From Bradyrhizobium diazoefficiens (lineage in GTDB: Bacteria > Pseudomonadota > Alphaproteobacteria > Rhizobiales > Xanthobacteraceae): 64,000 nt of DNA. The stretch spans positions 346,251 to 410,250 of the forward strand of contig NZ_JAFCKW010000005.1 in assembly GCF_018129965.1 (NCBI RefSeq). Direction: 5' to 3'. Below, in pieces: positions 9,882-20,211 of the stretch (position 1 is the first letter of the stretch; every line of letters begins with the position of its first letter). The position numbers and the translations under genes are program-made. The notes below the pieces were generated by a model. The model searched no databases. It was given only the letters and a program-made list of their open reading frames with translations, and had not been told where the DNA came from.

Positions 9882-10094
9882 GGCGACGCCAACATCACCG
9901 CCGGATCCCGCAGCCGGAAGTAGCGATGACGAAATAAACGTGCGATTGCGCAAGGCATTGTGCGCAGCGGCCACACGTTCAAGCCGCCGGTGGTTTATGC
10001 TGTCAGCATCAACATGACGGCGCAGGATCTCGATGCCGTCGTCGCCTGTCTCTGGACGCCACGCGCCTGCGACCAGATCGTCACGCGTCGGTGA
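9882..10094 (+). pseudogene. Remnant of a cytochrome c gene
   Basis: Translation shows a broken class I cytochrome c C-terminal region: GDANITA in one frame, then PDPAAGSSDDEI one frame over, then KRAIAQGIVRSGHTFKPP and MTAQDLDAVVACLW back in the first frame, ending at a stop at 10092. This matches the usual order of such proteins (PNLTPDPxTG..WSDxEIxRAIxxG..xxxPPM...MTDxDLxAIxAYLR). The two frame switches, an internal stop and the missing heme motif and N-terminus show it is non-functional. It fills the gap between rplQ and the SDR gene. Confidence 0.72.
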
Positions 10095-10157
10095 GGCACG
10101 ATTGCAGCTGCTTGTGCAGCGCACGATATCTCCGTCAACAGCAATGGAGATGATGCC

Positions 10158-10946
10158 ATGAACATCGACCTTTCCGGAAAGACCGCCCTCGTCACCGGCT
10201 CGACCGCCGGCATCGGCCACGCGATTGCAAAGGGCCTTGCCGCCTCCGGCGCCGGCGTGGTGATCAACGGGCGCGGCCAGGACAAGGTCGATGCCGCCGT
10301 GCGCAAGCTGGAAGGGACGGGCGCCAAGGTCCGCGGCATCGCGGCCGACGTCTCGACCGCCGCGGGCTGCAAGGCGCTGGTCGCGGCGCTGCCGGATGTC
10401 GACATTCTCATCAACAATGCCGGCATCTTCGAGCCGAAGGACTTTTTCGAGATCCCGGACGAGGACTGGACGCGCTTCTTCGAGGTCAACGTCATGAGCG
10501 GCGTGCGGCTGTCGCGTGCCTACATGCGGGGCATGCTCGAGCGCAATTGGGGCCGCATCGTCTTCATCTCCTCGGAGTCCGGGCTCAACATTCCCGTCGA
10601 GATGATCCACTACGGCATGAGCAAGACGGCCCAGCTCTCGGTCGCGCGCGGCCTCGCGCAGCTGACCCGTGGCACCGGCGTTACCGTCAATTCCGTGCTG
10701 CCGGGGCCGACCATGTCGGAGGGCGTCGAGACTTTCGTGAAGGATCTCGCAAAGCAGAACGGCCAGTCGCTGGACGAAGCCGCCGCCAATTTCGTCAGGC
10801 AGCATCGTCCGAGCTCGCTGATCCAGCGCTTCGCCAGCGTCGATGAGATCGCCAACATGGTCGTCTACGTCGCGTCGAAGGAGGCATCCGCGACCAACGG
10901 CGCGGCGCTGCGGGCCGAAGGCGGCATCGTCAATACGATTGCGTAG
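10158..10946 (+). CDS. Short-chain dehydrogenase/reductase
   Basis: A classical NAD(P)-dependent oxidoreductase of 262 residues. The Rossmann cofactor motif TGSTAGIG is at 13-20, the INNAGIF strand is near 92, the catalytic serine is in ISSESG, and the YxxxK pair is in HYGMSKTAQ. The substrate cannot be read from the sequence. The C-terminal part has an insert (AKQNGQSLDEAAANFVRQHR) seen in SDRs annotated as oxidoreductases of unknown role. It stands alone, between a cytochrome remnant and a repeat. Confidence 0.92.
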   Translation: MNIDLSGKTALVTGSTAGIGHAIAKGLAASGAGVVINGRGQDKVDAAVRKLEGTGAKVRGIAADVSTAAGCKALVAALPDVDILINNAGIFEPKDFFEIPDEDWTRFFEVNVMSGVRLSRAYMRGMLERNWGRIVFISSESGLNIPVEMIHYGMSKTAQLSVARGLAQLTRGTGVTVNSVLPGPTMSEGVETFVKDLAKQNGQSLDEAAANFVRQHRPSSLIQRFASVDEIANMVVYVASKEASATNGAALRAEGGIVNTIA

Positions 10947-10981
10947 GCGAGGAATCTGCACACTGACGTGGCCGAGGAATG

Positions 10982-11072
10982 TCCGTCATGGCCGGGCTTG
11001 TCCCGGCCATCCACGCATCGCCGCGTATGAAAACGGACGTGGATGCCCGGGACAAGCCTGGGCATGACGGAG
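10982..11072. repeat. Intergenic palindrome of the GTCATGGCCGGGCTTG type
   Basis: TCCGTCATGGCCGGGCTTG at one end matches, inverted, GACAAGCCTGGGCATGACGGA at the other; each arm also carries an inner CCCGG palindrome. Related copies occur at 18769-18801, 30301-30336, 33199-33325 and 41914-42008. This is the most frequent repeat type in the window. It lies between convergent genes, where it could help termination on both sides. Confidence 0.8.
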
Positions 11073-11082
11073 TCTGTAGCTC

Positions 11083-12096
11083 CTACCACCCCTCCAGCAC
11101 GATCTTGCCGCGCGACTTGCCGCTCTCGATCAGCGCATGCGCGCGCTTGAGATTGGCCGCGTTGATCGTGCCGAAGCTCTGGTCGAGCGTGGTGCGCAGC
11201 ACGCCCTTGTCGATGAGGTCGGCGACGTCGTTGAGCAGATGATGCTGCGCGATCATGTCGGGCGTCTGGAACGAGGAGCGCGTGAACATCGACTCCCAGT
11301 GCACCGAGATCGCCTTGCCCTTGAAGGCGCTCATGGTGAACTCCGCGGGATCGTCGATCAGGCCGAACTTGCCCTGCGGCGCCATGAGGTCGGCGATCGC
11401 CTTGTAGTGCTGGTCGGTGAAGGTCAGGCTCGCCACCAGCGCGACCGGCGGCAGCTTGAGCTTCTCGATCTGCTCTTTCATCGGCTGGCCGTGGTCGATC
11501 ACCGCATGGGCGCCGAGATCGAGGCACCATTTCTGCGACTCCGGCCGCGTTGCGGTCGCGAGCACCGTGAGACCCGTGAGGCGGCGTGCGAGCTGGATCA
11601 GGATCGAGCCGACGCCGCCGGCGCCGCCCGTGATCAGCAGCGTGCGCGGATCGAGACTTCGGCCGGGCACCGCGCCGAGACGGTCGAACAGCAATTCCCA
11701 TGCGGTGATGGAGGTGAGGGGCAGGGCGGCGGCCTGCGCGAACGAGAGCGATCTCGGCTTGTTGCCGGCGATGCGCTCGTCGACGAGATGCAATTCGGCA
11801 TTGGTGCCCTGGCGCAGGATCGAGCCGGCGTAGAACACTTCGTCGCCGGGCTTGAACAGCGTGACGTCGGGCCCGACGGCGTCGACCACGCCGGCCGCGT
11901 CATAACCGAGGATCTTGGTGTCGCCCTCGGGTGGCGCAGCGCGCTTGCGCACCTTGGTATCGACCGGATTGACCGAGATCGCCTTCACTGTGACGCGGAT
12001 GTCGCGTCCCTTGGGCTCGGGTTTGGCGGTTTCGAAATCAATCAGGGAGTTCGCATCTTCGATCGGAAGCGACTTCTTGTAGCCGACGGCCTTCAT
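11083..12096 (-). CDS. Zinc-type alcohol dehydrogenase-like / quinone oxidoreductase family protein
   Basis: A medium-chain reductase of 337 residues: GroES-like N-terminal half (VKAISVNPVDTKVRKR, LGYDAAGVVDAVG) and a Rossmann half with TGGAGGVGSILIQLARR. The structural zinc-lobe cysteines are not evident, so a zinc-independent quinone-reductase-like reaction is likely. It matches the family with N-terminus MKAVGYKK seen next to HxlR regulators. It is divergent from an HxlR gene with a 134-base shared region, so quinone or aldehyde stress control is a reasonable guess. Confidence 0.9.
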   Translation of the reverse strand: MKAVGYKKSLPIEDANSLIDFETAKPEPKGRDIRVTVKAISVNPVDTKVRKRAAPPEGDTKILGYDAAGVVDAVGPDVTLFKPGDEVFYAGSILRQGTNAELHLVDERIAGNKPRSLSFAQAAALPLTSITAWELLFDRLGAVPGRSLDPRTLLITGGAGGVGSILIQLARRLTGLTVLATATRPESQKWCLDLGAHAVIDHGQPMKEQIEKLKLPPVALVASLTFTDQHYKAIADLMAPQGKFGLIDDPAEFTMSAFKGKAISVHWESMFTRSSFQTPDMIAQHHLLNDVADLIDKGVLRTTLDQSFGTINAANLKRAHALIESGKSRGKIVLEGW

Positions 12097-12179
12097 GGCT
12101 TGTCTCCATCAGATGGCGCGAAAGCTTGTGATGTGCGCCCGCCGTTGTAACTGTCCCGCCAGCCCCCATTTGGCAAGTA

Positions 12180-12228
12180 CTGTAAATTCGGGGATATAGT
12201 CCCTGTTTGGATACTATTGGGAAAACAC
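12180..12228. promoter_or_regulatory. Candidate HxlR operator between the divergent oxidoreductase and regulator genes
   Basis: The A/T-rich stretch here carries the related blocks AAGTACTGT, ATATAGTCCCTGT and GGATACTATT, with 5'-AGTAC/ATAGT/ATACT-like half-sites spaced roughly one to two helical turns apart. HxlR-type repressors (for example YodB) bind TACT/AGTA half-sites. The assignment is inference from position and motif. Confidence 0.4.
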
Positions 12229-12230
12229 GC

Positions 12231-12608
12231 ATGAAACGGCGGGATTTTGCCCGGCGTCCAGGCTGCTCGGTCGAGGCGACGCTGGATCTGATCGACGGCA
12301 AGTGGAAGGGCGTAATCCTCTACCACCTCCAGGACGGCACCCAGCGCTTCGGCGAATTGCGTCGCCGGATGCCGGGCATCACCCAGCGCATGCTCACAAA
12401 GCAGCTTCGCGCGCTGGAGGAGGACAAGCTGATCGTCCGCAAGGTCTACGCCGAGGTGCCGCCGCGCGTGGAGTATTGCCTCTCCGAACTCGGCGAGAGC
12501 CTGCGGCCGGTGATCGAGGTGCTGAAAGCCTGGGGAGAGAACCACCAGCAAAGTCTGTCTTGCGCACCGCCGCCGGTGGTCGTGAGGAAGCCGAAGCGGG
12601 CGGCGTGA
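12231..12608 (+). CDS. HxlR-family winged-helix transcriptional regulator
   Basis: A MarR-like dimeric regulator of 125 residues. Visible features are the N-terminal cysteine in RRPGCSVEATLDLIDGKWK, where many HxlR redox sensors carry their reactive Cys, and the wing stretch LRRRMPGITQRMLTKQLR. I chose the ATG at 12231; a TTG at 12207 would add eight residues. It is divergent from the quinone-reductase-like gene, a common arrangement for HxlR proteins that sense quinones or aldehydes. The C-end is basic (VVVRKPKRAA). Confidence 0.92.
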   Translation: MKRRDFARRPGCSVEATLDLIDGKWKGVILYHLQDGTQRFGELRRRMPGITQRMLTKQLRALEEDKLIVRKVYAEVPPRVEYCLSELGESLRPVIEVLKAWGENHQQSLSCAPPPVVVRKPKRAA

Positions 12609-12635
12609 TGTCTCGCGAAAGTGGTGCCGCACCCT

Positions 12636-12776
12636 CGGTGTCATCCCCGCGAACGTGGGGATCCAGAGCCACAGGGCGGAGTCATAGCGCGAACTGGTAA
12701 CTCCGAGCCTTCGCCAAACCGCTCCCTGTGGTGATGGGTCCCGGGTCCGCGCTTGCGCGCGCCCCGGGACGATAGA
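12636..12776. repeat. Intergenic repeat block after the HxlR gene
   Basis: GTGTCATCCCCGCGAACGTG, followed by GATCCAGAGCCACAGG and, further on, CCTGTGGTGATGGGTCC and GGTCCGCGCTTGCGCGC-like palindromes. The pieces look like fused halves of known Bradyrhizobium intergenic elements. It lies between convergent genes and shows no coding potential. Confidence 0.6.
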
Positions 12777-12780
12777 AAGG

Positions 12781-14388
12781 TCAGAATGCGAACTGCGTGC
12801 GCATCGCGACCGCGTCGAACTTCGAGCCGACATCGGCAGTGGAGACGGGCGAGGCCTGCTTCGACACCGTGCCGTGCAGATAGTCGAGCATGAAGCGGAC
12901 ATTGCCGTTGACGTACCAGTTCAGCGCCGCCGTGTAGACGGTTTGCCGGCCTCCGGCGACGCCGGTCGCCGTTCCCAACTGGTTGTTGAGATCGATCGTC
13001 GAGAAGCGTCCCGCGATTTCCCAGGCGCCCCAGCCGCCGCCATCGAGCGAGAACGGATGCGCCGGCTTCACGCCGTTGTAGGCCGCGTTCGCCGCATTGT
13101 AGCTGCGGCCTTCGCCCGTCAGAACGTAGCCGGCCTGCGCATAGCCGCCCTGGAATTTCAGGTTCGGCGCGCCGACCAGCGGCACGCTTGTGTTGGCTGT
13201 GCGGTCGACATTGTACCAGAAGTATTCACCCTGAACGATCAGCGGCCCGTAGGTCGCCGCGGCTTCGACGCTGTAGACCTGTGCACCCGAGGCATTGGCG
13301 ATCGCACTGGTCGAGATCAGCGTGGTCGGGTCGAGACGCAACTCGGGCCGGTCGCTCAGCGTGACCGTCTGCGTGTTGGCGATCAGGTTGCGCGGCGGCT
13401 GGATCAGCCATTGCGCGTCGGCGCCGATATGCACCGAATAATCGTTGCCGCTGACCGGGTTCCCGGCAATACGCGCCACCGCGCCATATTGCTCGCTGGT
13501 GCCAACCGGTGCCGCGCTCGAGGCGGAATGGATCGCGCCGGTCGATGGCCCCGTGACATAGCCGCCGATCCAGAGCTGGTCGTTGTACCAGCGCGTGCCG
13601 ACGGCGGAACGGAAGTCGCCGGCGGCGATGTTGGTGGCGATGACTCCGGCCGAGGCGCGCTCCATGAACAGGATGTCGTTGGAGCTCGTGGCCTCGTCCA
13701 ACGTGTAGGGCAGGTCCATGATGCCGATTTCGACGGCCATCCTGCCGCCGAACGGCTTCAGCCCGGTATAGCTGAGAAAGGCGTTCTCAATCCCGGAGGT
13801 GCCGCCGCCGGACAGCGACCCTGGAGCTGCGCCGCCAAATCCGTCGGAGGATCCGCCGAAATCGTAGACCAGCGCAAAATTCCAGTCGTTGAAGAATTTT
13901 CCGGCGAGGCCGATCCGCGCGCGGCGGACATTCTCGCCGCTGTCGAGAGCCTGAGGCACGGTCGCCGCTGTATTGGGACGATAGTCGTAGCCGCCGACAT
14001 CGTAATGCACGCGGCCGGTGATCGCGACGCAGTTGGCCTGATCGGCGGTGCAGATCGTCGGCCGGTTGTTCGGCATCGTCACGACGACGCCGGACGCGGG
14101 TGCCGGTCCCTTGAGCGGGATTGCTGCATTGGCATTGGCGACGACTGCCTTTGCCTCGGAGCGTGCTTCGGCTTTCGCCTCGGCTTTCGCTTCGGCGCGG
14201 GCCTTGGCTGTGGCGGCTGTGTTTGCCGCTGTCTGACTCTGGAGCTTGTCGAGTTTCTGCTCCAGCATTTTCAACTGCGCTTTCAGGAGAGCGATCTCCT
14301 GTTCGCTGCCTGTCGATTCCGCGTTGGCCTGCGAAGCAGCAAGCGCTAACGCGATGCCAATCGCTGCAGCCGAGATGCGTCGTGTCAT
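12781..14388 (-). CDS. OprO/OprP-like porin
   Basis: An outer-membrane beta-barrel channel of 535 residues. Residues 1-23 are a signal peptide (cut after ...ASQANA). A coiled-coil segment follows (EQEIALLKAQLKMLEQKLDK, about 28-47), then an Ala/Lys/Glu repeat (AKARAEAKAEAKAEARSEAK), then the barrel, which ends with a C-terminal phenylalanine (MRTQFAF) as BAM substrates do. The N-terminal coiled coil plus barrel layout is that of phosphate/pyrophosphate-type porins. No PHO box was seen upstream, so the substrate is open. Confidence 0.88.
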   Translation of the reverse strand: MTRRISAAAIGIALALAASQANAESTGSEQEIALLKAQLKMLEQKLDKLQSQTAANTAATAKARAEAKAEAKAEARSEAKAVVANANAAIPLKGPAPASGVVVTMPNNRPTICTADQANCVAITGRVHYDVGGYDYRPNTAATVPQALDSGENVRRARIGLAGKFFNDWNFALVYDFGGSSDGFGGAAPGSLSGGGTSGIENAFLSYTGLKPFGGRMAVEIGIMDLPYTLDEATSSNDILFMERASAGVIATNIAAGDFRSAVGTRWYNDQLWIGGYVTGPSTGAIHSASSAAPVGTSEQYGAVARIAGNPVSGNDYSVHIGADAQWLIQPPRNLIANTQTVTLSDRPELRLDPTTLISTSAIANASGAQVYSVEAAATYGPLIVQGEYFWYNVDRTANTSVPLVGAPNLKFQGGYAQAGYVLTGEGRSYNAANAAYNGVKPAHPFSLDGGGWGAWEIAGRFSTIDLNNQLGTATGVAGGRQTVYTAALNWYVNGNVRFMLDYLHGTVSKQASPVSTADVGSKFDAVAMRTQFAF

Positions 14389-14673
14389 GTCGTCGACTCC
14401 GTCGGAGGATTGATCAAGTCCCGGCTCAGCAGAATCGTAAAGTTGCTAGATGACCCTGCCGCGACAGACGCAGGGTTCCGACTGATGCCATTTCGTCGCT
14501 ATCGAATCGCGCTCGCTGAGCTTGTAGGATGAGAATCGTCATGCCAATCCGGGGGCACTACGGAACCGTGCCATTGCGATAAGGGGCCGGAGGAGGGCGA
14601 ATATTGGCTGGAACCGCCCTTCTATTGGCGCGCGAACGCGCCTATATTCCCGCATCTTTTTAAAGAGGTAGGA

Positions 14674-16076
<1,403 letters not shown>

Positions 16077-16080
<4 letters not shown>

Positions 16081-17408
16081 GTCCGAAGCGACCACAGGAG
16101 ACGCCAACTCTGTTTGCCGCGGCGGGGCTCGACCACGAGGCTCCACATCCGCTGCCGGACCGGCTTCGTCCCCGTGCGTTGTCGGAGGTCGTCGGCCAGG
16201 ATCACATCCTTGGACCCGACGGCGCTCTGACGCGCATGCTGGAGACGCGCACGCTGGGATCGCTGGTGTTCTGGGGCCCGCCCGGCACCGGCAAGACCAC
16301 CGTGGCACGGCTGCTCGCGGATGCCACCGACCTGCACTTCGAGCAGATCTCCGCGGTGTTCTCCGGCGTCGCCGACCTGAAGAAGGCCTTCGACGCCGCG
16401 CGCGCCCGCCGCGAGATGGGCAAGGGCACGCTGCTGTTTGTCGATGAGGTGCATCGCTTCAACCGTGCCCAGCAGGATTCGTTTCTGCCCGTGATGGAAG
16501 ACGGCACGGTGGTGATGGTCGGCGCCACCACCGAAAACCCGTCCTTCGAGCTCAACGCGGCGCTTCTGTCCCGTGCGCGCGTGCTGGTGTTTCGTTCGCT
16601 CGATGCGGCCGCGATCGAAAAGCTGTTCGCGCATGCCGAGGAGGTCGAGGGCCGGAAGCTGCCGCTCGATGACGAGGCGCGTGCCGTTCTGGTGCGCATG
16701 GCCGACGGCGACGGACGGGCGTCGCTGACGCTGGCCGAAGAGGTCTGGCGTTCGGCCCGGGCGGACGAGATTTTCAATGCCGCGCAGTTGCAGGACATCC
16801 TGCAGCGCCGTGCGCCGATCTACGACAAGTCGGCCGACGGCCACTACAACCTGATCTCGGCGCTGCATAAATCGGTGCGCGGCTCCGATCCCGATGCTGC
16901 GCTGTATTATCTCTGCCGCATGCTCGATGCCGGCGAGGACCCGCTGTTCCTGGCCCGACGGGTCGTGCGCATGGCGGTGGAGGATATCGGCCTTGCCGAT
17001 CCGCAGGCGCTCGTCATCGCCAATGCCGCCAAGGACGCCTTCGACTTTCTCGGCCACCCCGAAGGCGAACTCGCGATCGCGCAAGCCGTCGTCTATCTCG
17101 CCACCGCGCCGAAATCGAACGCGGTCTACACGGCCTTCAAGGCGGCGATGCAGGTTGCCAAACAGGCCGGCTCGCTGCTGCCGCCCAAGCACATCCTGAA
17201 TTCGCCGACCAAGCTGATGAAATCGGAGGGCTACGGCGCAGCCTACGAATACGACCACGATACCCCCGAGGCCTTCTCGGGACAGGACTATTTCCCGGAG
17301 GTCCTGGGCCGCCAGACCTTCTACGACCCGCCGGAGCGGGGCTTCGAGCGCGAGATCCGGAAACGGCTGGATTACTGGGCCAAGCTGCGCAAGGAGCGAG
17401 GCGGCTGA
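16077..17408 (+). CDS. rarA: Replication-associated recombination protein A (RarA/MgsA), AAA+ ATPase
   Basis: A clamp-loader-like AAA+ ATPase that acts at stalled replication forks. In 443 residues: Walker A GPPGTGKTT at 67-75, Walker B FVDEVHRFN at 121-129, sensor-1 VGATTENPS, and the C-terminal tetramer domain ending in FEREIRKRLDYWAKLR. The start ATG overlaps the degP-like stop by four bases. The N-terminus FAAAGLDHEAPHPLPDRLRP is typical of the family. Confidence 0.95.
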
Positions 17409-17465
17409 GGTCAAAGTCGCCATTTCGCCGTGACGCGAGGCCGCTTTTGGGCTAGGCAGACAGCC

Positions 17466-18683
17466 ATGAGCCGCCGCATCAAGAGAATGAACCCGAAGCC
17501 TCGTTCGCGTGACGAGCGCGACGATTCGCGTCCTTTCAAGTCAAGGGGCGCGAAAACAGCGGGTACGCGGCCAGGGGCCAAGACGGGGGCGAAGCCGCCG
17601 CGCTTTGCGGGTGAGCGCGCCGAGCGGCGTGCGCCCAAAGCTGCCGCGCCGGAAACGCCTGCGCCGGCAAAGCCGGTCGAGGCGTTGCTGCCGACCAAGG
17701 TGCAGACCGTCAAGGTGACGGCGGACGAGAACAACATGCGGGTCGATCGCTTCCTCGAGGCGCGCTTTCCCGGCCTGTCGTTCTCCCACATCCAGCGCGT
17801 CGTGCGCAAAGGCGAGTTGCGTGTCGACGGCAAGCGCGTCGACAGCAAGGACCGTCTGGAGGAAGGGCAGAGCGTCCGCATTCCGCCGCTCAAGCTCGAT
17901 GCGCCGAAGGCCGTCAGCGAACTCTCGGAGGCCGCGCAGAAGACGCTCAAGGCGCTGAAGGAGATGACCATCTACGAGGACGACGACGTCCTCGTGCTGA
18001 ACAAGCCCGCCGGCCTTGCCGTTCAGGGCGGCTCGGGCATGACGCGGCACATCGACCAGATGCTGGAGGTGATGCGCGATGCCAAGGGCCAGAAGCCGCG
18101 CCTCGTGCACCGAATTGATCGCGAGACGTCGGGCTGTCTGCTGATCGCCAAGACGCGTTTTGCGGCCTCGTATCTGACCGGGGAGTTCCGCTCGCGGTCG
18201 GCGCGGAAAACCTATTGGGCGCTGGTGCCGGGCCTGCCGAAGCCGAAACAGGGCCGCATCTCGACCTTCCTTGCCAAGGAAGAGAGCGAGGACGACACCA
18301 TCATGCGCATCGCCCAGCATGGCGACGAGGGCGCCAGCCACGCGGTGACCTATTACGCGGTGGTCGAGACCGCCGGCAACAAGCTGACCTGGGTGTCGCT
18401 GAAGCCCGTGACGGGCCGCACCCACCAGCTCCGCGCGCATATGGAGCATATCGGCCATCCCATCGTCGGCGATCCCAAATATTTCAACATCGAGAACTGG
18501 CAATTGCCGGGCGGCCTGCAGAACCGGCTGCATCTGCTCGCGCGCCGCATCGTCATTCCGCATCCCCGCGGCGGCGTGATCGACGCCACCGCGCCGCTGC
18601 CGCCGCACATGCAGCAGTCGTGGAATCTGCTCGGGCTCGATGCGAGCCGGTTCGATCCGATCGAGAACGCGCCGGAAGAGTAG
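17466..18683 (+). CDS. RluC/RluD-type 23S rRNA pseudouridine synthase
   Basis: Converts uridine to pseudouridine in rRNA. The 405-residue product has a long basic, disordered N-terminus (1-80), an S4 RNA-binding domain (about 90-145, with FPGLSFSHIQRVVRKGELRV) and the catalytic domain with Asp218 in HRIDRETSGCLL. This Asp motif marks the RluA/RluC/RluD family. The N-terminal extension is longer than in E. coli RluC. I chose the ATG at 17466; a GTG at 17430 would add twelve residues. Which uridines are targeted cannot be told. Confidence 0.93.
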   Translation: MSRRIKRMNPKPRSRDERDDSRPFKSRGAKTAGTRPGAKTGAKPPRFAGERAERRAPKAAAPETPAPAKPVEALLPTKVQTVKVTADENNMRVDRFLEARFPGLSFSHIQRVVRKGELRVDGKRVDSKDRLEEGQSVRIPPLKLDAPKAVSELSEAAQKTLKALKEMTIYEDDDVLVLNKPAGLAVQGGSGMTRHIDQMLEVMRDAKGQKPRLVHRIDRETSGCLLIAKTRFAASYLTGEFRSRSARKTYWALVPGLPKPKQGRISTFLAKEESEDDTIMRIAQHGDEGASHAVTYYAVVETAGNKLTWVSLKPVTGRTHQLRAHMEHIGHPIVGDPKYFNIENWQLPGGLQNRLHLLARRIVIPHPRGGVIDATAPLPPHMQQSWNLLGLDASRFDPIENAPEE

Positions 18684-18768
18684 GGCGTCCTCTGCGGTCG
18701 TCGCCTGGCTGTACTGGGCGACCCAGTATTCCAGAGACAATAGTGATTGAATCGAGAAGCCCTGGTGT

Positions 18769-18801
18769 AGTGGATGCCCCGGTCAAGCCGGGGCATGACA
18801 G
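18769..18801. repeat. Half copy of the GTCATGGCCGGGCTTG-type repeat
   Basis: GTGGATGCCCCGGTCAAGCC with GGGGCATGACAGC is one arm of the repeat seen at 10982. Upstream, CTGGGCGACCCAGTATTCCA (18716-18735) is a further repeat arm. It lies between convergent genes. Confidence 0.6.
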
Positions 18802-18835
18802 CGGGGATTGCGCGTATCACCGGCAACCACACACA

Positions 18836-19282
18836 TCAATTCCGGAACTGCTCCAGGAACATCCGCAAGGAGTCGTGCGGGCTCTCGATGTCGGTGATGA
18901 GCCAGCCGTCGGGCCCATTGACCAGGATGAAGTTCAGCACCACCCGCCGGCCGCGATTGTCGAAATTCGCCGTGACATAAGTCTTGTCGTATTGCCTGCG
19001 GACGACCGCGATCGTGATGGGGCCGAGCTTCCAGCTCGGGCTCTGGACGAGGAAATCATAGGGTTCGGTCCGCGGCGCCGACCACGCCTTGCGCAAGGCG
19101 GGATCGAAGAATTGCCGTGCGGTCGCGGCATCCCGCGGCAGGCCCCGGGACAGCTCCGGCGCGCCTTCGCCGTAATGGGCATAGACGTTGCGGACCAGCG
19201 ATTCCGGTGTGCGAAAGCCGGCCTCCGCCACGGTCAGCCAAAGCCCGGCGAACAGGGCCACGATGCACGCAAGTTCCCTCAT
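18836..19282 (-). CDS. DUF3828-family secreted protein
   Basis: A 148-residue protein with a signal peptide (about 1-21, ...LTVAEAG). The pattern TPESLVRNVYAHYGEG near the N-terminus, VTANFDNRGRRVVLNF in the middle and GPDGWLITDIESPHDSLRMF near the C-end fits the DUF3828 group, which folds like lumazine-binding or NTF2-like proteins. The function is unknown. It is divergent from the ATP12 gene with a 76-base spacer. Confidence 0.8.
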   Translation of the reverse strand: MRELACIVALFAGLWLTVAEAGFRTPESLVRNVYAHYGEGAPELSRGLPRDAATARQFFDPALRKAWSAPRTEPYDFLVQSPSWKLGPITIAVVRRQYDKTYVTANFDNRGRRVVLNFILVNGPDGWLITDIESPHDSLRMFLEQFRN

Positions 19283-19358
19283 GCCCGCCGCTCGCTTTAT
19301 CGGCTGCCGATCTTACCTTAAAAGCCTAGTATTCAGCGGCGGAGACCGAAAACTCAAG

Positions 19359-20153
19359 ATGCGCGAATTGTTCGATGAAGGGGCGGTGCAATCCGCCCGC
19401 GATCCCAGGGAAGCGGCCCGCCAGTCCGCGCGCACGCCGCTGCGCAAACGCTTCTACAAGGAGGCCGGCGTCGCCGAAGCCGAGGGCGGCTTTGCCATCA
19501 CGCTCGACGGCAAGCCCATCCGCACGCCGTCCGGCCGCCAGGTGGTGATCCCGTCGCGCGCACTGGCCGATGCGGTCGCTGCGGAATGGGCCGCCCAGGG
19601 CGAGACCATCGATCCCGTCACCATGCCGCTGACGCGCATCGCCAACAGCGTGGTCGAGGGGGTCGTCGATCGCGTCGAGCTCGTCACCGAGGACCTCGCC
19701 AAATACTTCGAATCCGACCTGCTGTTCTATCGCGCCGGACATCCGCAAGGGCTGGTGGCCCGCGAGGCCGCGCATTGGGACCCCCCGCTGTTCTGGGCGG
19801 CGGAGACTCTGGGCGCGCATTTCATCCTGTCGGAGGGCGTCATGCATGTGAAGCAGCCGGACGAGGCCATCGAGGCCGCGCGCAACGCGCTGCCCGGGGA
19901 TGCCTGGTCGGTCGCCGCGCTCCATGTGGTGACGACCCTGACCGGCTCGGCGCTGCTGGCGCTGGCACTTGCTCATGGCGTGCACGATGCCGGCCAGGTC
20001 TGGGCCGCCGCCCATGTGGACGAGGACTGGAACGCCGAGAAATGGGGCGTGGACGAGGAGGCCGCAGCTCGCCGGGCCACTCGCCTGCGGGACTTCGAGG
20101 CCGCCGTGGCGGTCCTGGCCGCCGTAAAGCCCGCGGCAACCAAAGGTCCTTAA
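19359..20153 (+). CDS. ATP12-family chaperone
   Basis: A homologue of mitochondrial Atp12, an assembly chaperone for the F1-ATPase alpha subunit; bacterial copies are largely confined to alphaproteobacteria. In 264 residues: LRKRFYKEAGVAEAEGGF (about 27-44), LDGKPIRTPSGRQVVIP (about 48-64), LTRIANSVVEG, and the C-terminal helical region with EKWGVDEEAAARRATRLRDF. I chose the ATG at 19359 because it gives the family N-terminus; an open frame extends upstream over the divergent gene. Confidence 0.9.
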   Translation: MRELFDEGAVQSARDPREAARQSARTPLRKRFYKEAGVAEAEGGFAITLDGKPIRTPSGRQVVIPSRALADAVAAEWAAQGETIDPVTMPLTRIANSVVEGVVDRVELVTEDLAKYFESDLLFYRAGHPQGLVAREAAHWDPPLFWAAETLGAHFILSEGVMHVKQPDEAIEAARNALPGDAWSVAALHVVTTLTGSALLALALAHGVHDAGQVWAAAHVDEDWNAEKWGVDEEAAARRATRLRDFEAAVAVLAAVKPAATKGP

Positions 20154-20211
20154 CGAGAGGTTTACGAGGACGGCCTTAGGGTGGGTCAGCTTCCGCCCGG
20201 GCCGCCCCAAC

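Noticed and set aside
11137..12150. Plus-strand open frame of 337 codons over the medium-chain reductase
   Set aside because: Shadow of the well-supported minus-strand gene.
14405..14425. TTGATCAA as an FNR/FixK site upstream of the porin
   Set aside because: It lacks the 4-base spacer between half-sites, so it does not match the TTGAT-N4-ATCAA layout.
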